The notes under the pieces were generated by a model. That model saw nothing but the letters and a program-made list of their open reading frames with translations. It did not search any database and was not told the DNA's origin. The position numbers and the translations under genes were made by a program. Shown here in pieces: positions 12,810-23,600 of a DNA stretch of 64,000 bases. The DNA is from Hyaloscypha bicolor E. Lineage: Eukaryota; Ascomycota; Leotiomycetes; Helotiales; Hyaloscyphaceae. How positions within the stretch are numbered: the stretch's first letter is position 1; the number at the start of each line of letters is the position of its first letter. Location of the stretch: assembly GCF_002865645.1 (NCBI RefSeq), contig NW_020194589.1:1162812-1226811 (forward strand), read 5' to 3'.

Positions 12810-13122
12810 TGGAAGTATACAAAAGGGGCACTGAATTGGGTTTGTGGTTATTAAGATATTAATATAATTATAGAAGAGCGGTCAACTGAGGGGGGCAGTT
12901 ACGTGACAACCAAAGTAAAAAAACGACTATATAAAACGCTAAAATATTTGCTCGCTTAATCACGTGCATTATAACTTCCTTAATAATAAAGATATTATAA
13001 TTTTGAGAACATAGAATTAATTCCTATAGTATATAGTATAGTTTTAATTAATACGATTTATATTAATTAGTATTGTGGTGGTTTTTATTTTTTTTTGTCG
13101 CTTTTGGATCGGACCGACTGTA

Positions 13123-13210
13123 GTATTTTGGACGCGGTATTTTGGACCCCTGCTCTCGACGCTCGCTAATTTCCCGTGGGCAGAATGGCTCACCGCCCGG
13201 TATTTTGGCC
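13123..13210 (+). repeat. Three copies of a GGTATTTTGG motif
   Basis: GTATTTTGGAC at 13123-13133, GGTATTTTGGACC at 13136-13148 and GGTATTTTGGCC at 13199-13210, all in the same orientation. They lie between the right end of the IS630-type element and the DUF6594 start. They could be promoter sites of that gene or subterminal repeats of an element. Confidence 0.5.
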
Positions 13211-13348
13211 AAGATACCAGAGGCCTCGCGGTTAGGCTTGCTGATCGCCGATCGCCAGCTCAGCTTCCTCAGTTCTTAAAACTCGCGCATTTCCGTTCCC
13301 ATTTCCTCTTTTATATTAGAATTGATCAAAGTTGTTGCGGGAACGAGA

Positions 13349-14555
13349 ATGGGTAAAGAGCAACTTCCTAAGGACGAGATACGGGAGGTGGAGGGTGATA
13401 AAAACGTGCAGGCATCGAGCTCGGTAGAGCAGCCTGAGAAGCTGGAATGCATCAACGCGACACGGAAGAAGACGCAGGAGAAGACTGACGATCTGCCTGA
13501 GCGCCCAGAAATGGCGCAGAAGAACGAACATGAGGTGAAGAAGATCGAGCAGGCTGGAACGGCGCAGAAAGTTGGGCAAGATGATCTGGCCCCCTCCACG
13601 AAAGATTTGCGAGAGGAGACAGAGAGGCTTTTTAAGAGGGCAGAGCTAATGGCAATATATCAAGAAGATGCCATTTTCCGGCAGTTCAAAACCCTGAATA
13701 TGCTCATCTTGTCCGAGTTGGAAGAGGAATTGATTAGGCTTGAACAAGAATTGAGAAATCCCGAGAGTAATGAACAACGAGCAAAGAAAATCCTGAAAAC
13801 GAAAGAGACAATGAAGGAGTACTGTAAGTGTTCATATGAATCTCTGCGAAATAGTTCTTAACTCAGTTAATAGATGAGACATTATTGCGCGCTAAAGATG
13901 TAGCTCGATTAGGTCGACTATCATTCTCGGACTTGCAGTTCCTTAATGCCTTAGAAGAGGACTTCAAACAGGCATTTCATCCGCTGGAGAAAATCGACGT
14001 TTTTCGCACGAAGGATCGTTCTGACCTAGTCATATTGACGGAACAGCGCGAAGAGACTCCTCTCGAGAAATCGCTCTCAAAATTAGTCTCGCCACTCGCC
14101 AGGCTCGTCACCGCTCCTGACTTTGTGAGTGATCTATGGATATGTCACACAAGCCATATAACTGATAATATTGGCAATAGCTGAAGAAAAAAGCCAGTAA
14201 GCAAATAGATTTGGAATTGGGGTTTGGTAGCATGAGACGTTTCTCACGAGCCGACCTTTTGATCAAGATGCTCCGCAATATGGCCATTCTGGCTCTCTCA
14301 GCCATACTCCCACTCGGTTCCATTCTGGCACTATACTTTGTGAAGAACACTCTCAATAGGATCGGCGTTATGGTTGGTTTCACTATAACTTTTGCCGCTG
14401 CGCTTATGATATCAACATCCGCTAAAATGATCGAGGTGATTGCCGCAACTGCAGCGTAAGAATACCCCAGCTGAAGTATTTGAAAATAGTATTGACCAAC
14501 TTGAATTAGATTTGCGGCCGTAGAAATTGTATTTATTGGGAACATCGCTATATGA
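13349..14555 (+). CDS. DUF6594 membrane protein inside the TIR element
   Basis: Four exons (13349-13823, 13874-14124, 14181-14455, 14510-14555) join in frame to 348 aa. Donors are GTAAGT, GTGAGT and GTAAGA. The first ~85 residues are charged and low in complexity. Then comes RLFKRAELMAIYQEDAIFRQ with heptad-like acidic/basic helices, then RLGRLSFSDLQFLNALEEDF. The C-terminus has three hydrophobic helices ending AATAAFAAVEIVFIG. That C-terminal hairpin and the AATAA(F/Y)AAV motif are typical of the fungal DUF6594 family, whose function is unknown. It has no stop or frameshift although the neighbouring sequence is heavily mutated. A diverged relative lies at 44775-45867. Its position between transposon ends suggests cargo. 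Confidence 0.85.
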
Positions 14556-15962
14556 TCTCATTGACCCAAATCTGCTCATTTCGGCCATGAGAATTCGCCC
14601 AAGAAATTCGCAGTCCAAGGAGTATCCAAGTCCATGCGAGGACTTGAGGGGAGAGAAAATTTCCTGGGTGTGGACTGAAGCTTGTTCCAAACTGTCGGAG
14701 CTTATGTGGGAAGGGGCTCCCTTCGATATGTTTTCGTGTTGTATCATGGTCCTAGATAACGTAAAGGGATGGCTACGTGACTTTTATACGTTGTGAATAG
14801 TCTCACTTGTGTACTATTATACACAATACTTTAAGTCAGAGCTCTCCTTACGATCTCTTATCTCTTTATAAACAATCATTTTGCCCAAATCGCATACGAC
14901 CTCATTCGTGCTCTTATACCGTCACAGGTTGTTAACTATACTAAATTTGTGACAACCCTACTGTCCCAACACCACAATGTCCATATTTCACGATTCTACA
15001 ACTGGTTCTTCTATCGTTTCCGGCATGGTTGAACCTCATTTGGCAATCAGTGGTACCCGTGCTGTGTACGAGCAAAAAGACACGAGGTCTATAATTTCAA
15101 TTCGGTCTTTTATGGGCATTGAACAAGGCGCAAGTGTGCTCCCGCCAATGCCTAGAAAAAATAAGTAGCCTTCTCACCTAATAGCAAGCAATTGCTACAA
15201 ATTTATTGATTCTCTATATAGACAATACAGGTTTCTCGATTACTGAGCCTCAAGTAGTGCTTAATAAGAGCTTGAATAGTTTGTCTCTGGTTATAGAGTG
15301 ACTAATAAAGCTCCGTCGCTACTGGCTTGAATACGACTTTGGACACAGGGTCTGTTATATTTAAGATTTTGTTCGTGATTTTCGTGCCTAGACCAACTAC
15401 GCCAGTTACACGAGGTACTGAAGTCATTACTAAGCTAGATGGGGCGCAGCAGGCCATAGTACCTCCAGCCACAATTGCCCTTTATGCCTAAGGCTTCATA
15501 AATGAAATTATAGCGTAAATATTATAGGACGTGCGGGGTCGTTTTGCTCTAACCAAAAATCGGTTTGCTCTAACCCAAATATCGTTAGTCCCCTCCACTC
15601 GAGGTACAGATCCGTGTGGCGATCATGTATGAATTTGCGTGCCATAGCAGCCACAAGGCTGATAACGATTTCCTGCATAGGTGTGAGGTCTTAGAGGTTA
15701 GATAAGACCGCTTTACAAGTATTAGGGATAGTAAGAGCTCGGTGGTGGAGCTGTGGTAGAGGAAGTCTGTTATGCTATAAGAGGAGACTCTTTATAAATC
15801 AAGCGTGAGAGCGACGATGGGAATGTGATTTTCTAGTGGGAGGTGTTTAGGGTGTCCGGGAGTGGCTACAAAATATAACTTATAAGAAAATATAGGAGAT
15901 ATTAAGGTGTGTACAGATTTTAAGATGCTTGAAGTCAAAGTACCTATTATTTTTTCCGGCAT
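14556..15962. other. Right interior of the TIR element, no supported gene
   Basis: Several short frames occur (for example a 63-codon frame at 14977), but none has a recognisable motif. At 15538-15580 two direct units of about 20 bp share TTTGCTCTAACC and follow ACGTGCGGGG. They look like subterminal repeats of a transposon. Confidence 0.4.
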
Positions 15963-15963
15963 G

Positions 15964-15993
15964 TAGGGTTTTCCGCTATATAGGGACGGACGT
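15964..15993 (-). repeat. Right terminal inverted repeat
   Basis: The reverse complement begins ACGTCCGTCC and matches 8206-8235 with two mismatches. TA follows at 15994-15995. Confidence 0.8.
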
Positions 15994-15995
15994 TA

Positions 15996-17200
15996 AGCTT
16001 CTTTTATTTCTTTTTTATTTATATAATTTTTAATATTAGTAATTTAATTAATTAATATAAGAATTAAAAGAATTCTTTTACTTTATTTATTAGTATTATT
16101 TATAATAATATTAGAACTATATAATAGATATATATATAATAGTATATAAATAGATATTAGATATTATAAATCTAGTTTCCTATTTTAAATAAAGCTTATA
16201 ATTAGAATTATATAAATTATATGGAATTATATTTCCTAATTAAATAAAGAACTTTATATATTTAGCTAAATATTAGGAAATATATAAAGAGATATTTCTA
16301 GCTTTAGAAAAAAATATTAATTAGTCTTTTATTAGAATTAATTCTTGGAATTAGTTATATTTATAAGTATTATTCTATAGCTTATTTACCTTAATTACTT
16401 ATATATTACTCTATTATTACGTGCCTTATAAACTAGTAATTTTAATTCTTGCTTTAATATTATTAAACCTGCTTTAGTTTATTTCTTATAATTACTTTAT
16501 AAGTATTTCTTTATTTATTAGTTTATTAGCTTAGTTTTTAGTTTCTTATCTATTAGCTATTTTAAGAAAAGCTTTATATTTATTAATATTACTTTAATTA
16601 TAGCTTGAGTTAATAAATTTTATATTAATATTATTAGTATTAAATAAGTTTATATTTAAGTATAATTATATTATTATTATTAAGTATTTTATAGTTATTT
16701 AATATATCTATATATTTAGAATATAAGAAAGATTTATTTCAAGGTTTCTAATTATATTACTATTATTAAAGTAATAAAAAAGAATTCATATAGTAACCAA
16801 AGTAATAATAAAGCTTTCTATATTAAGCCTTGACTTAACCAGATATTAAGATCCCAATTCAATATCCAGGATATTCCGAAAAGGTGCCATATTAATTATT
16901 TTGTGATTTAACTAGTATAATTCTCGTGTTACTAGCTTTCCTAGTAAACTAATAAAGCTTTAAGCCTGCTCTATAACCGCATCAAGGCATCAACTTGTAT
17001 AGGAGAACGCAGATTAGTGGTCGGCGTTCCCAGGAAAAGCCTAATCGGATCAATAACCATTTTCGCAAGAGGATATAGACTTTTCTAACCTGTTTTAGTA
17101 ACTCTATCCCCGTCAAGCCTCCCCCGGGGATACCTCCTCTAGTCAAGCAATCAGGAATCCTGGTCAGCCGCATCGTGGTTACAGTAATTTCAGTAAAAAA
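15996..17200. other. AT-rich, RIP-degraded block
   Basis: Continuation of the AT-rich sequence left of the TIR element. The junctions on both sides share a CTTCTTTTATTTCTTTT stretch. It contains LTR copy C and no supportable gene. Composition becomes normal after about 16850. Confidence 0.65.
16120..16440 (-). mobile_element. Solo LTR, copy C (RIP-mutated, inverted)
   Basis: The reverse complement aligns along its whole length with copy B; shared stretches include AAGGCACGTAATA and TTCCAAGAATT. Almost all differences are C-to-T or G-to-A, and the terminal TG has become TA. A 5-bp duplication AACTA flanks it (16115-16119 and 16441-16445). Confidence 0.85.
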
Positions 17201-17696
17201 AAGAATTTTTTATGTAAATAATACCTGTGGCTACTAAACGTGTGGATGCGAAGCTTGTGACTGGTTACGGGCGGATACCGGAAAATTCCTGTCTCCCGAC
17301 ATCCTCCGACTAGCTAAAAGTGGCAGCCAACATATTTTTACTTTGGATTAAGAAAATGCTTTTGTCGCGTCGAACTTTCGGCTCCTTTGGCATCAGACTT
17401 TTCACTTCCGGCTTTCACTTCTAGCCTTCCCCTCAAACTGTTTTGCGCTCTGCTTAACACGACGAACCGCTCCAATTTCTAGCCCTCCCCTTGCAAGACT
17501 GCTGACGAATTCAAAGATGACCTTATCGATGACAGAGTCCGTAAGGGCTGCAAAAGTGGCGAAAGGAGCACGGTACAGTAGAACGCGAAATGGGTGTCGC
17601 TGATTTTTATACCTCACTTTTTTAAGGACCGTGAGGTAGACCTGTGGCTTGTGTGGCTCTGCGGGATACACTGACGTGGACTCACACACCACACCA
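17201..17696. other. Region upstream of the SET gene
   Basis: A 96-codon minus-strand frame (17692-17402) exists but shows no family motif, and its start overlaps the tandem repeat. I see no supported gene. Confidence 0.4.
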
Positions 17697-18029
17697 TTTG
17701 CTGTTAGTATGCATTGTTGCGGGGCAACACGTTTTCATCCGCTGACACTTAGGTTAGGCTCCATCAAGGACATCGCCTTGACAATAATCAATCTGGCACC
17801 ACAAGTTCATGCTGGCACGCTCTGCGAATATCTAGGTTGCCTCTTACACCGAAACTCACACGATTTGCTATTAGTATGCATTGTTGCGGGGCAACACGTT
17901 TTCATCCGCTGACGCTTAGGTTAGGCTCCATTAAGGACATCATCGCCTTGACAACAATCAATCTAGCGCCGCAAGTTCATGCTAGCACGCTCTGCAAATA
18001 TCTAGGTTGCCTCTTACACCGAAACCCAC
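17697..18029 (+). repeat. Tandem duplication (two units of about 167 bp)
   Basis: Unit 1 (17697-17863) and unit 2 (17864-18029) both begin TTTGCT(G/A)TTAGTATGCA and share TTGCGGGGCAACACG and CTAGGTTGCCTCTTACACC. They differ by a handful of substitutions and a 3-bp insertion. The second copy ends just before the SET start codon, so the pair forms that gene's proximal promoter or 5' UTR. Confidence 0.9.
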
Positions 18030-18042
18030 TCTCGCATCGAAG

Positions 18043-19176
18043 ATGCCAAAGAAAAATCCCAGGAAAGTGCTTTGCGATTGCGGCAAACGCTTCGGGGACT
18101 CTCAATCTCGATCCCAGCACATTCGTGACTCTCCACTCCACAAGCAGCCCGTAGTAGCCATGGCATATACTGCCGCAGCTCTTGGTCCGGTGGGCGAGGT
18201 GGAAGAGAATCAGGAACTCACCACATCGTCTGCCAAGGGAATTGAGTCCGTAGGTGGACTCTATACTGTCAAGGCAATGGCTGGAAAGGGAAAGGGGCTC
18301 GTTGCTATAACCAAGATCCCTAAGGGCACTCGCATACTATCAGAGGCCCCTATTTTCAGAGTTCCGCGGGATAATTCTAATATCAACTCTTTAGAACGAA
18401 TCGTTGCAAACGAGGTTGAGCGCCTCAATGTGGACCAACAGCGTTCTTTCTTCGACCTAACGAATATCTATGGAAATGCTCACAGTCGATCTCTCGGTAT
18501 TGCTAGGACGAACGTCCTTCCTCTCGGCTCCAATACCAGCTCCGGCGGTTTGTTCCTTGAAGCCTCTCTCATTAATCACTCTTGCCGGCATAACTCGCAG
18601 AATACATGGAATGAGAACATTAGCCGGCTTACCGTCCATGCACTCCAAGATATTAAAGAGGGGGAAGAGATTACAATTACGTATCTACCGACCACGCCAG
18701 TATATACAGAGCGGCAGCGTTTTCTACAGGAAAAGTTCAAGTTCGACTGTAAATGCGAGCTCTGCTTACTACCGCGAACCGAGCGAGAGCGTAGTGACAC
18801 CCGGCTGAGGGAAATTCAAGCCATTGATAAGGCTGTCGGTAGCTATTTCTGGGGCGGCTTAGAGCCAGAGATGGCGCTCAATCTTTTACACACAATGTTC
18901 CTTTTATTTGGCGAAGAGGGGATCTGGGATGGGCTTATCCCTCGAGCATATAACGATGCATATGAAATTGCTACTGAGAACGGGGATAAACTGAGGGCTC
19001 GGGTTTTCGCCCAAAGGACATACGACGCACGACGTCTGATTGAGGGAGATGATAGCCCGACTACGATAAAGATGAAACGGGCAGCTGAAGAACTCTCTGT
19101 AGAGACACCTCAAAGGCTAAGCGGGACTGAGTTTGAGAATTGGCTTTGGATGCTGAAGGGAGCTTTAACGAGCTAG
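18043..19176 (+). CDS. SET-domain protein (SMYD-like) with a Cys/His-containing N-terminus
   Basis: Single exon, 377 aa from the first ATG. SET landmarks are GKGKGLVA (residues 82-89), the cofactor-site motif NHSC (178-181), EITITYL (209-215) and a post-SET CKCELC (236-241). Proteins of this kind are lysine methyltransferases or relatives that bind S-adenosylmethionine; the substrate cannot be told. The N-terminus contains CDCGKRFGDSQSRSQHIRDS, which resembles a single zinc finger. The usual MYND zinc domain of SMYD proteins is not seen. No stop or frameshift, although AT-rich degraded DNA begins soon after the stop. The duplicated unit at 17697-18029 lies directly upstream. Confidence 0.88.
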   Translation: MPKKNPRKVLCDCGKRFGDSQSRSQHIRDSPLHKQPVVAMAYTAAALGPVGEVEENQELTTSSAKGIESVGGLYTVKAMAGKGKGLVAITKIPKGTRILSEAPIFRVPRDNSNINSLERIVANEVERLNVDQQRSFFDLTNIYGNAHSRSLGIARTNVLPLGSNTSSGGLFLEASLINHSCRHNSQNTWNENISRLTVHALQDIKEGEEITITYLPTTPVYTERQRFLQEKFKFDCKCELCLLPRTERERSDTRLREIQAIDKAVGSYFWGGLEPEMALNLLHTMFLLFGEEGIWDGLIPRAYNDAYEIATENGDKLRARVFAQRTYDARRLIEGDDSPTTIKMKRAAEELSVETPQRLSGTEFENWLWMLKGALTS

Positions 19177-20661
19177 ATCATTATTAATTATTGTATATCT
19201 CCTATGAATAGTATATTGTAACCAGGCTAATACACATTAATAAGCAATAAAATCCTGAAGCTAAAACGTGAGTGTTTATACCCCTCTCCTTATACCGGAG
19301 TAACTCCCGGACTGCATTATTTTCCTCTTTAAGTGTCTTTAAAACTTGGGGCCATATTCTTCCTTAATAGAAATTACTAATGCTTTAGGTTTCAAAATTA
19401 ATAAATAATATTTCTAATAATATTATAGCGGGTTTTTTATTAAAGAGAAAGAGAAAAGAAGTAAAAATAATTAAAGATGTTTTTCGGAAATAAGCTAGAG
19501 CTAAAAAAAAAAAGCCATTTTATATAAGATACTAGAGAAATATTATTTTAAGAAGTAATAAATAAGGAAATAACCTAGCTAAAAATATAAATATTAATGT
19601 TTCCGGAAATAAATAAAACGAATTAAGAATTTGGTATATTCTTAATTATAATAAATATAGAACTTTTAAGGCTAATAATATTTTAATAAGATTATTAAAA
19701 AAAAGTAATTATTTTATTTCTAAAAATTTAGAAGAAAGAAATATATATATATTTCTTATTAAATCTTTTTTAATAATTACTTTAATAATTACTTTAATAA
19801 CTATTTAAAAAAAGATATTAAAACATTTGAATTAAATTCCTTAATTAAAAATTTAATATAAACTTAAAAAAAACTATAATTTTAAGTAATTTTATATTAC
19901 TTTTATTTAATATTTAATATTAGTAAAATACCTTTAAACTATATATTATTTAATTATTATTAATATTATAATAATATCTTTTTAAATAAAAAAATTCTTA
20001 TTATTATTTTAATTTCAAACTTGCTAATTATTTAATTTTTCTTAATTTTTATTAAGCTTTATTATAATTTTAATATAAAAAGAAAAAAAAGTATATTTAT
20101 TTTAAGTAAATAAAAGTAAGGCTTAGAGTTCTTAGAATTCTTTTAAGAGTAAAATAAATATAGCTTTATATATAAATAAGCTGTAATATATTACTTAAGA
20201 GTATTTTCTTGTTTACTTACGCGATTTACGTAATATAGAGCAAGGAGCTATACTGGTCGCGCGCGTTTAGCGCGCCGCTAGGTGCCACTGGCCTATAACT
20301 AAGCTATGGCACACGTGAAAGAAGCTCCCATTATTGGTAAAGATAAGCTTTAGAGTTCCCAGAATTAGTACAAGGGCTAGTTTCGAGGAGACAGTCTACC
20401 AGCGATTGCGGAAACAGAGACTACCACGGTTATCCGGAATTCCAATCTGTCTGCTTCTCATTGCTCTGTTTAGTACGAAGTATGCTTCTCCCCTCATTTT
20501 CCCCTTCGCCCTCCATCTTTAACCAACAATGGTCATCCATCCCTACCTTCCGAGAAAAAGCGAAGAAAAATAATATCCATCCTGTACCCCCACATATGAA
20601 GGTTAACGCTACCCAAACAACTCCAGCTATCCATGAACCCCAGCAGGACGTAGCATATGGT
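19177..20661. other. AT-rich block with a CpG-rich island, no gene
   Basis: From about 19300 to 20220 the sequence is RIP-like AT-rich DNA. A short CpG-dense patch (GTCGCGCGCGTTTAGCGCGC) lies at about 20255-20275. Two related sequences around TTAGAGTTC occur near 20120 and 20345. The last 250 bp are the 3' flank of the NLR gene and are partly duplicated at 6675-6738. Confidence 0.5.
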
Positions 20662-23600
20662 TTACAAAATATACTTCAGAAGAGACACTCCTGTAAAACG
20701 CCCCCCAAAGACAGGCTGCAAATGATCAAACAAAGCAAGTTCATCCTCCGCCGCCACTCCGTCCAGTGGATCGTACGGCAGGAGCCTCGAGAGGACAGAT
20801 CTTGCCTTTGTCACCAATCCTTCTGCCTCTGCCGAGTCGTTACCTCTCCCCCTTATGATCTGGGAGAGGTGGAACTCTGTTCGTGCTACCGCTGCTTCCG
20901 GCCAGAACCCCTTGTCTGCTCGTTCTTTTGCCTTCATAAGAGCTGTTCTCAAGTTCACTCTATTCGATATCAGTTTCGATTTCTTCTGAATATGTGGGGA
21001 AAAGTTATAGTACTTACTCTGCTTCATCCCACTTCTTCAGTTGTGCATACAATGCACCAACAGCATAGTAGCTCTGCAGGGTAAAATAGTTGGTCTTGCC
21101 ATTTCCCTGCAGAACAAGTCGTGCCTTCAAGATCTGCTCTTGAATTTCAAGCGATTTTTCGATATTTCCACTCTGTGTGATGATCGTTGCCAGATCAAAT
21201 TTGAACCTCAGCGTTAGTTGAGGTGATCCAGGTTGCCGCGAGACAAGCTCGACTGCCCTCTCCGCTAGCTTCTGGGCGCCCTTGAAATCCTTGTGATACA
21301 TCCGACAAAGGGCCATATGATGGTTGAACTTTGCGTATTCAAAAGGGATTTCGTCCTCCGTTCCCCAAACTTGGTACTTCACGTAACACTCTTGATAAAT
21401 TTGCTCTGCTTCCTTGTAATTATTGAATTGGAGAAGGCAATTTCCATAATCAGCAAGAGCGTTACACACCAGTAGTCCGTGTTCTTTCGTTGGCAGTGAT
21501 GTGTTGGTGCTGGCCCAAGCTGCCTTTTTCCGAATTTGCAAAATCTTCCAGAAGCGTTCCTTGCTCTCTTTTCGGTGGCTTATTCCAAAGTACTGAATCA
21601 AAAGAGCGATCGCGATGTGGATGTCTATTCTCATCTGATCCTCTTGGCATTCGAGTAAATCCAATATCGTTTCAGCTGAGTTGAGCAGTCGAAGCCCATC
21701 ATAGATCATCCCACGCTGCCACAAGTGCACACCACCATCTTTAAACAGACTTGCCAGTCCCAGGAACGGGGCAATCGGTGGGACAGCATCCACGTATATT
21801 CTTTGCAGGGTCAAGACATGGGGCAGGTACTCCTTGAAGGCGTTCCACTTTGTTGAATCATGGACGCCAGATGGCTTCGGAAGTCGCTCCCGAATTAGCT
21901 CAAAGGCAAGGACGAAGGTTTCGTCTCGTTCCTTTGGACTCTCAGCAAGATCTTGCAACAGTCGGTGTTGCAAAAGTCGATGGACAGAGTATATATCCCG
22001 ACCGTTCTGCTGTCTGACTGTTATTAACTTTCTCTCGGTGAGCTGAGTGACCATGTTCCGGAAACTGGATTGATAGTCAGCACGTCTATTTAAAATGCAC
22101 GACGTTGAGAGAGGGACAACGCCTCACCGGACTTGTGTTGAAGATTTGAGGAATGCGAGGCCAGGAAACGTGTGGTCATTCATCAGCAACTCTTTTTGAA
22201 TCCCATCGCTATCGACAAAGGCCAATATTTTGAGAAGTTTCAGCCCATCCTTCCCTAGTTCGTTCAACCCAATATCCCAGATAGCTTCGAGTGCCGCATT
22301 TGAGGAAGCACCAGTTGGTCGAGAAGAAACACTGTTTTTCCACCATTCATTCCACAATTCCAAGAACTCGGCAAGAGTACATCCAGACGTCTTCACGTAT
22401 CCGACGATCTGGCTTATTGCCAAGGGTAGTCCTGCCAGACTTGCAATCTCTCCAGCAGTCTTCCACTCCGGGTGGAAGCGGACTTTCTCATGCTTCAGAC
22501 TGGGCTGCAAACTCTGGATCAGCAAAGATTGAAGCTCATCCGGGGTCATCTCTTTCAAGTTGATTCGAAAATAGTTCGTAGGGATTGGTGTTGGCTCCAG
22601 ATCCGTGAGTCGAGTTGTGATAAGAACTGATCCTTGCGTTGCCGGCATGTTTACTGGTATGTACGCCTCAATATCTGTCCATTTCTCGACGTTATCAAAG
22701 ATTAACAGCCATCTCTTCTCTGTCTGTTCTAGGAATTCGCGTCCTAGCTCGATCAATTGTTTCTGCTCCTCACCGTCCGGAGCGAGACCTAAAACCGTGG
22801 CAATGAGGCTGAATGTGTCTGCAGTTCCGACATGAGTCTCTGCTTGGATCCAAAATATGTATGAGTAGGCGTTCTCATATCGATGATCGTATTCGATTGC
22901 GGTGGCCGTCTTCCCGATCCCTCCTGTGCCGCATATTGTACAGATCCGACCTGCCGTGGAGAGTACCCGGTACATCGTTGCGAGGTCGCCGTCTCTGCCC
23001 ACGAAATCATCTTCTCGGGGGTGCGGTTGCGTTCGCAGTTTTGTCCGAACGCTCGTCGAAGAGCTTGAGAGATGAGGATTCTGCATCCTTGCATCCATTC
23101 CCCCTCTCATCGGGGATTTACTGAAGCGATTCCGGTCGTTGCTGGCGCCAGCTATCTTTCCAGAGCGATGTTCTAGATAATTTCCTAGCTTCCAGTCTCT
23201 GGCTTCTTCGACCCGTTGCTTTCTAGATAACCCTGCATGGCCTTCCTCCTCTTCTTCCTCGTCATCTGAGTCCAGAACAAAATCAAGTACTGATTCCTCC
23301 ACATTTGTGTCTGCTACAGCTTTCTTGTCCGGCAAAACGAAACCCAATTGTTCGTCCACGAAGTCCTCCAAAATCTTGAGTTTGGTCTGTCCCACTACCG
23401 ATTCATTATCTTCGGGGAACCTTACAGACTGGATGTCATCACTGTCATCTTCTTCAGACGACTCATCTCCATTTATGGACGTCAGCGCAAACTGCTGAAG
23501 ATGGCTAGCAATATGATCCCGCATTTCCTCTACACAAAGCTTCAAGGCGCACAGCGGGCAGACTTCTTCCTTGGGATGAATCTGCGAGTGTTTCACACAT

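Larger units (their letters stand above)
9621..13120 (-). mobile_element. IS630/Tc1-type DNA transposon with 28-bp TIRs
   Basis: The two ends are perfect 28-bp inverted repeats beginning CAGTCGGTCCGATCCAAAAG. TA flanks both sides (9619-9620 and 13121-13122), the target duplication of Tc1/mariner-type elements. It contains a degenerate DDE transposase on the minus strand and a solo LTR inserted later. A direct repeat of about 38 bp around AAAATATTTGCTCGCT lies at 9838-9875 and 12930-12966. Total length 3500 bp, about 3.2 kb without the LTR. Confidence 0.88.
8206..15993. mobile_element. 7.8 kb inverted-repeat-bounded composite DNA transposon carrying a DUF6594 gene
   Basis: The ends are inverted copies starting ACGTCC(A/G)TCCCTATATA and running through CGGAAAACCCTA, 30 bp with two mismatches. 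TA lies outside both ends (8204-8205 and 15994-15995). Removing the solo LTR at 8237-8530 and one copy of its duplication extends the similarity to about 50 bp with a few further, mostly transition, mismatches. Inside are a pogo/Fot1-type transposase remnant, an inserted IS630/Tc1-type element (9621-13120) and an intact DUF6594 gene. Subtracting the later insertions leaves roughly 4 kb. TA duplication and pogo-like contents fit the Tc1/mariner-pogo superfamily, where TA targets are established. Both flanks are AT-rich sequence of the same kind. The two ends could instead be remnants of two separate elements. Confidence 0.65.

Noticed and set aside
8160..16020. CTTCTTTTATTTCTTTT on both sides of the TIR element read as a ~20-bp target duplication
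   Set aside because: The left flank alone already contains repeated low-complexity versions of this sequence. A TA duplication in a natural tandem stretch explains it more simply.
17402..17692. 96-codon minus-strand frame
   Set aside because: No family resemblance, and its start lies at the edge of the tandem repeat.
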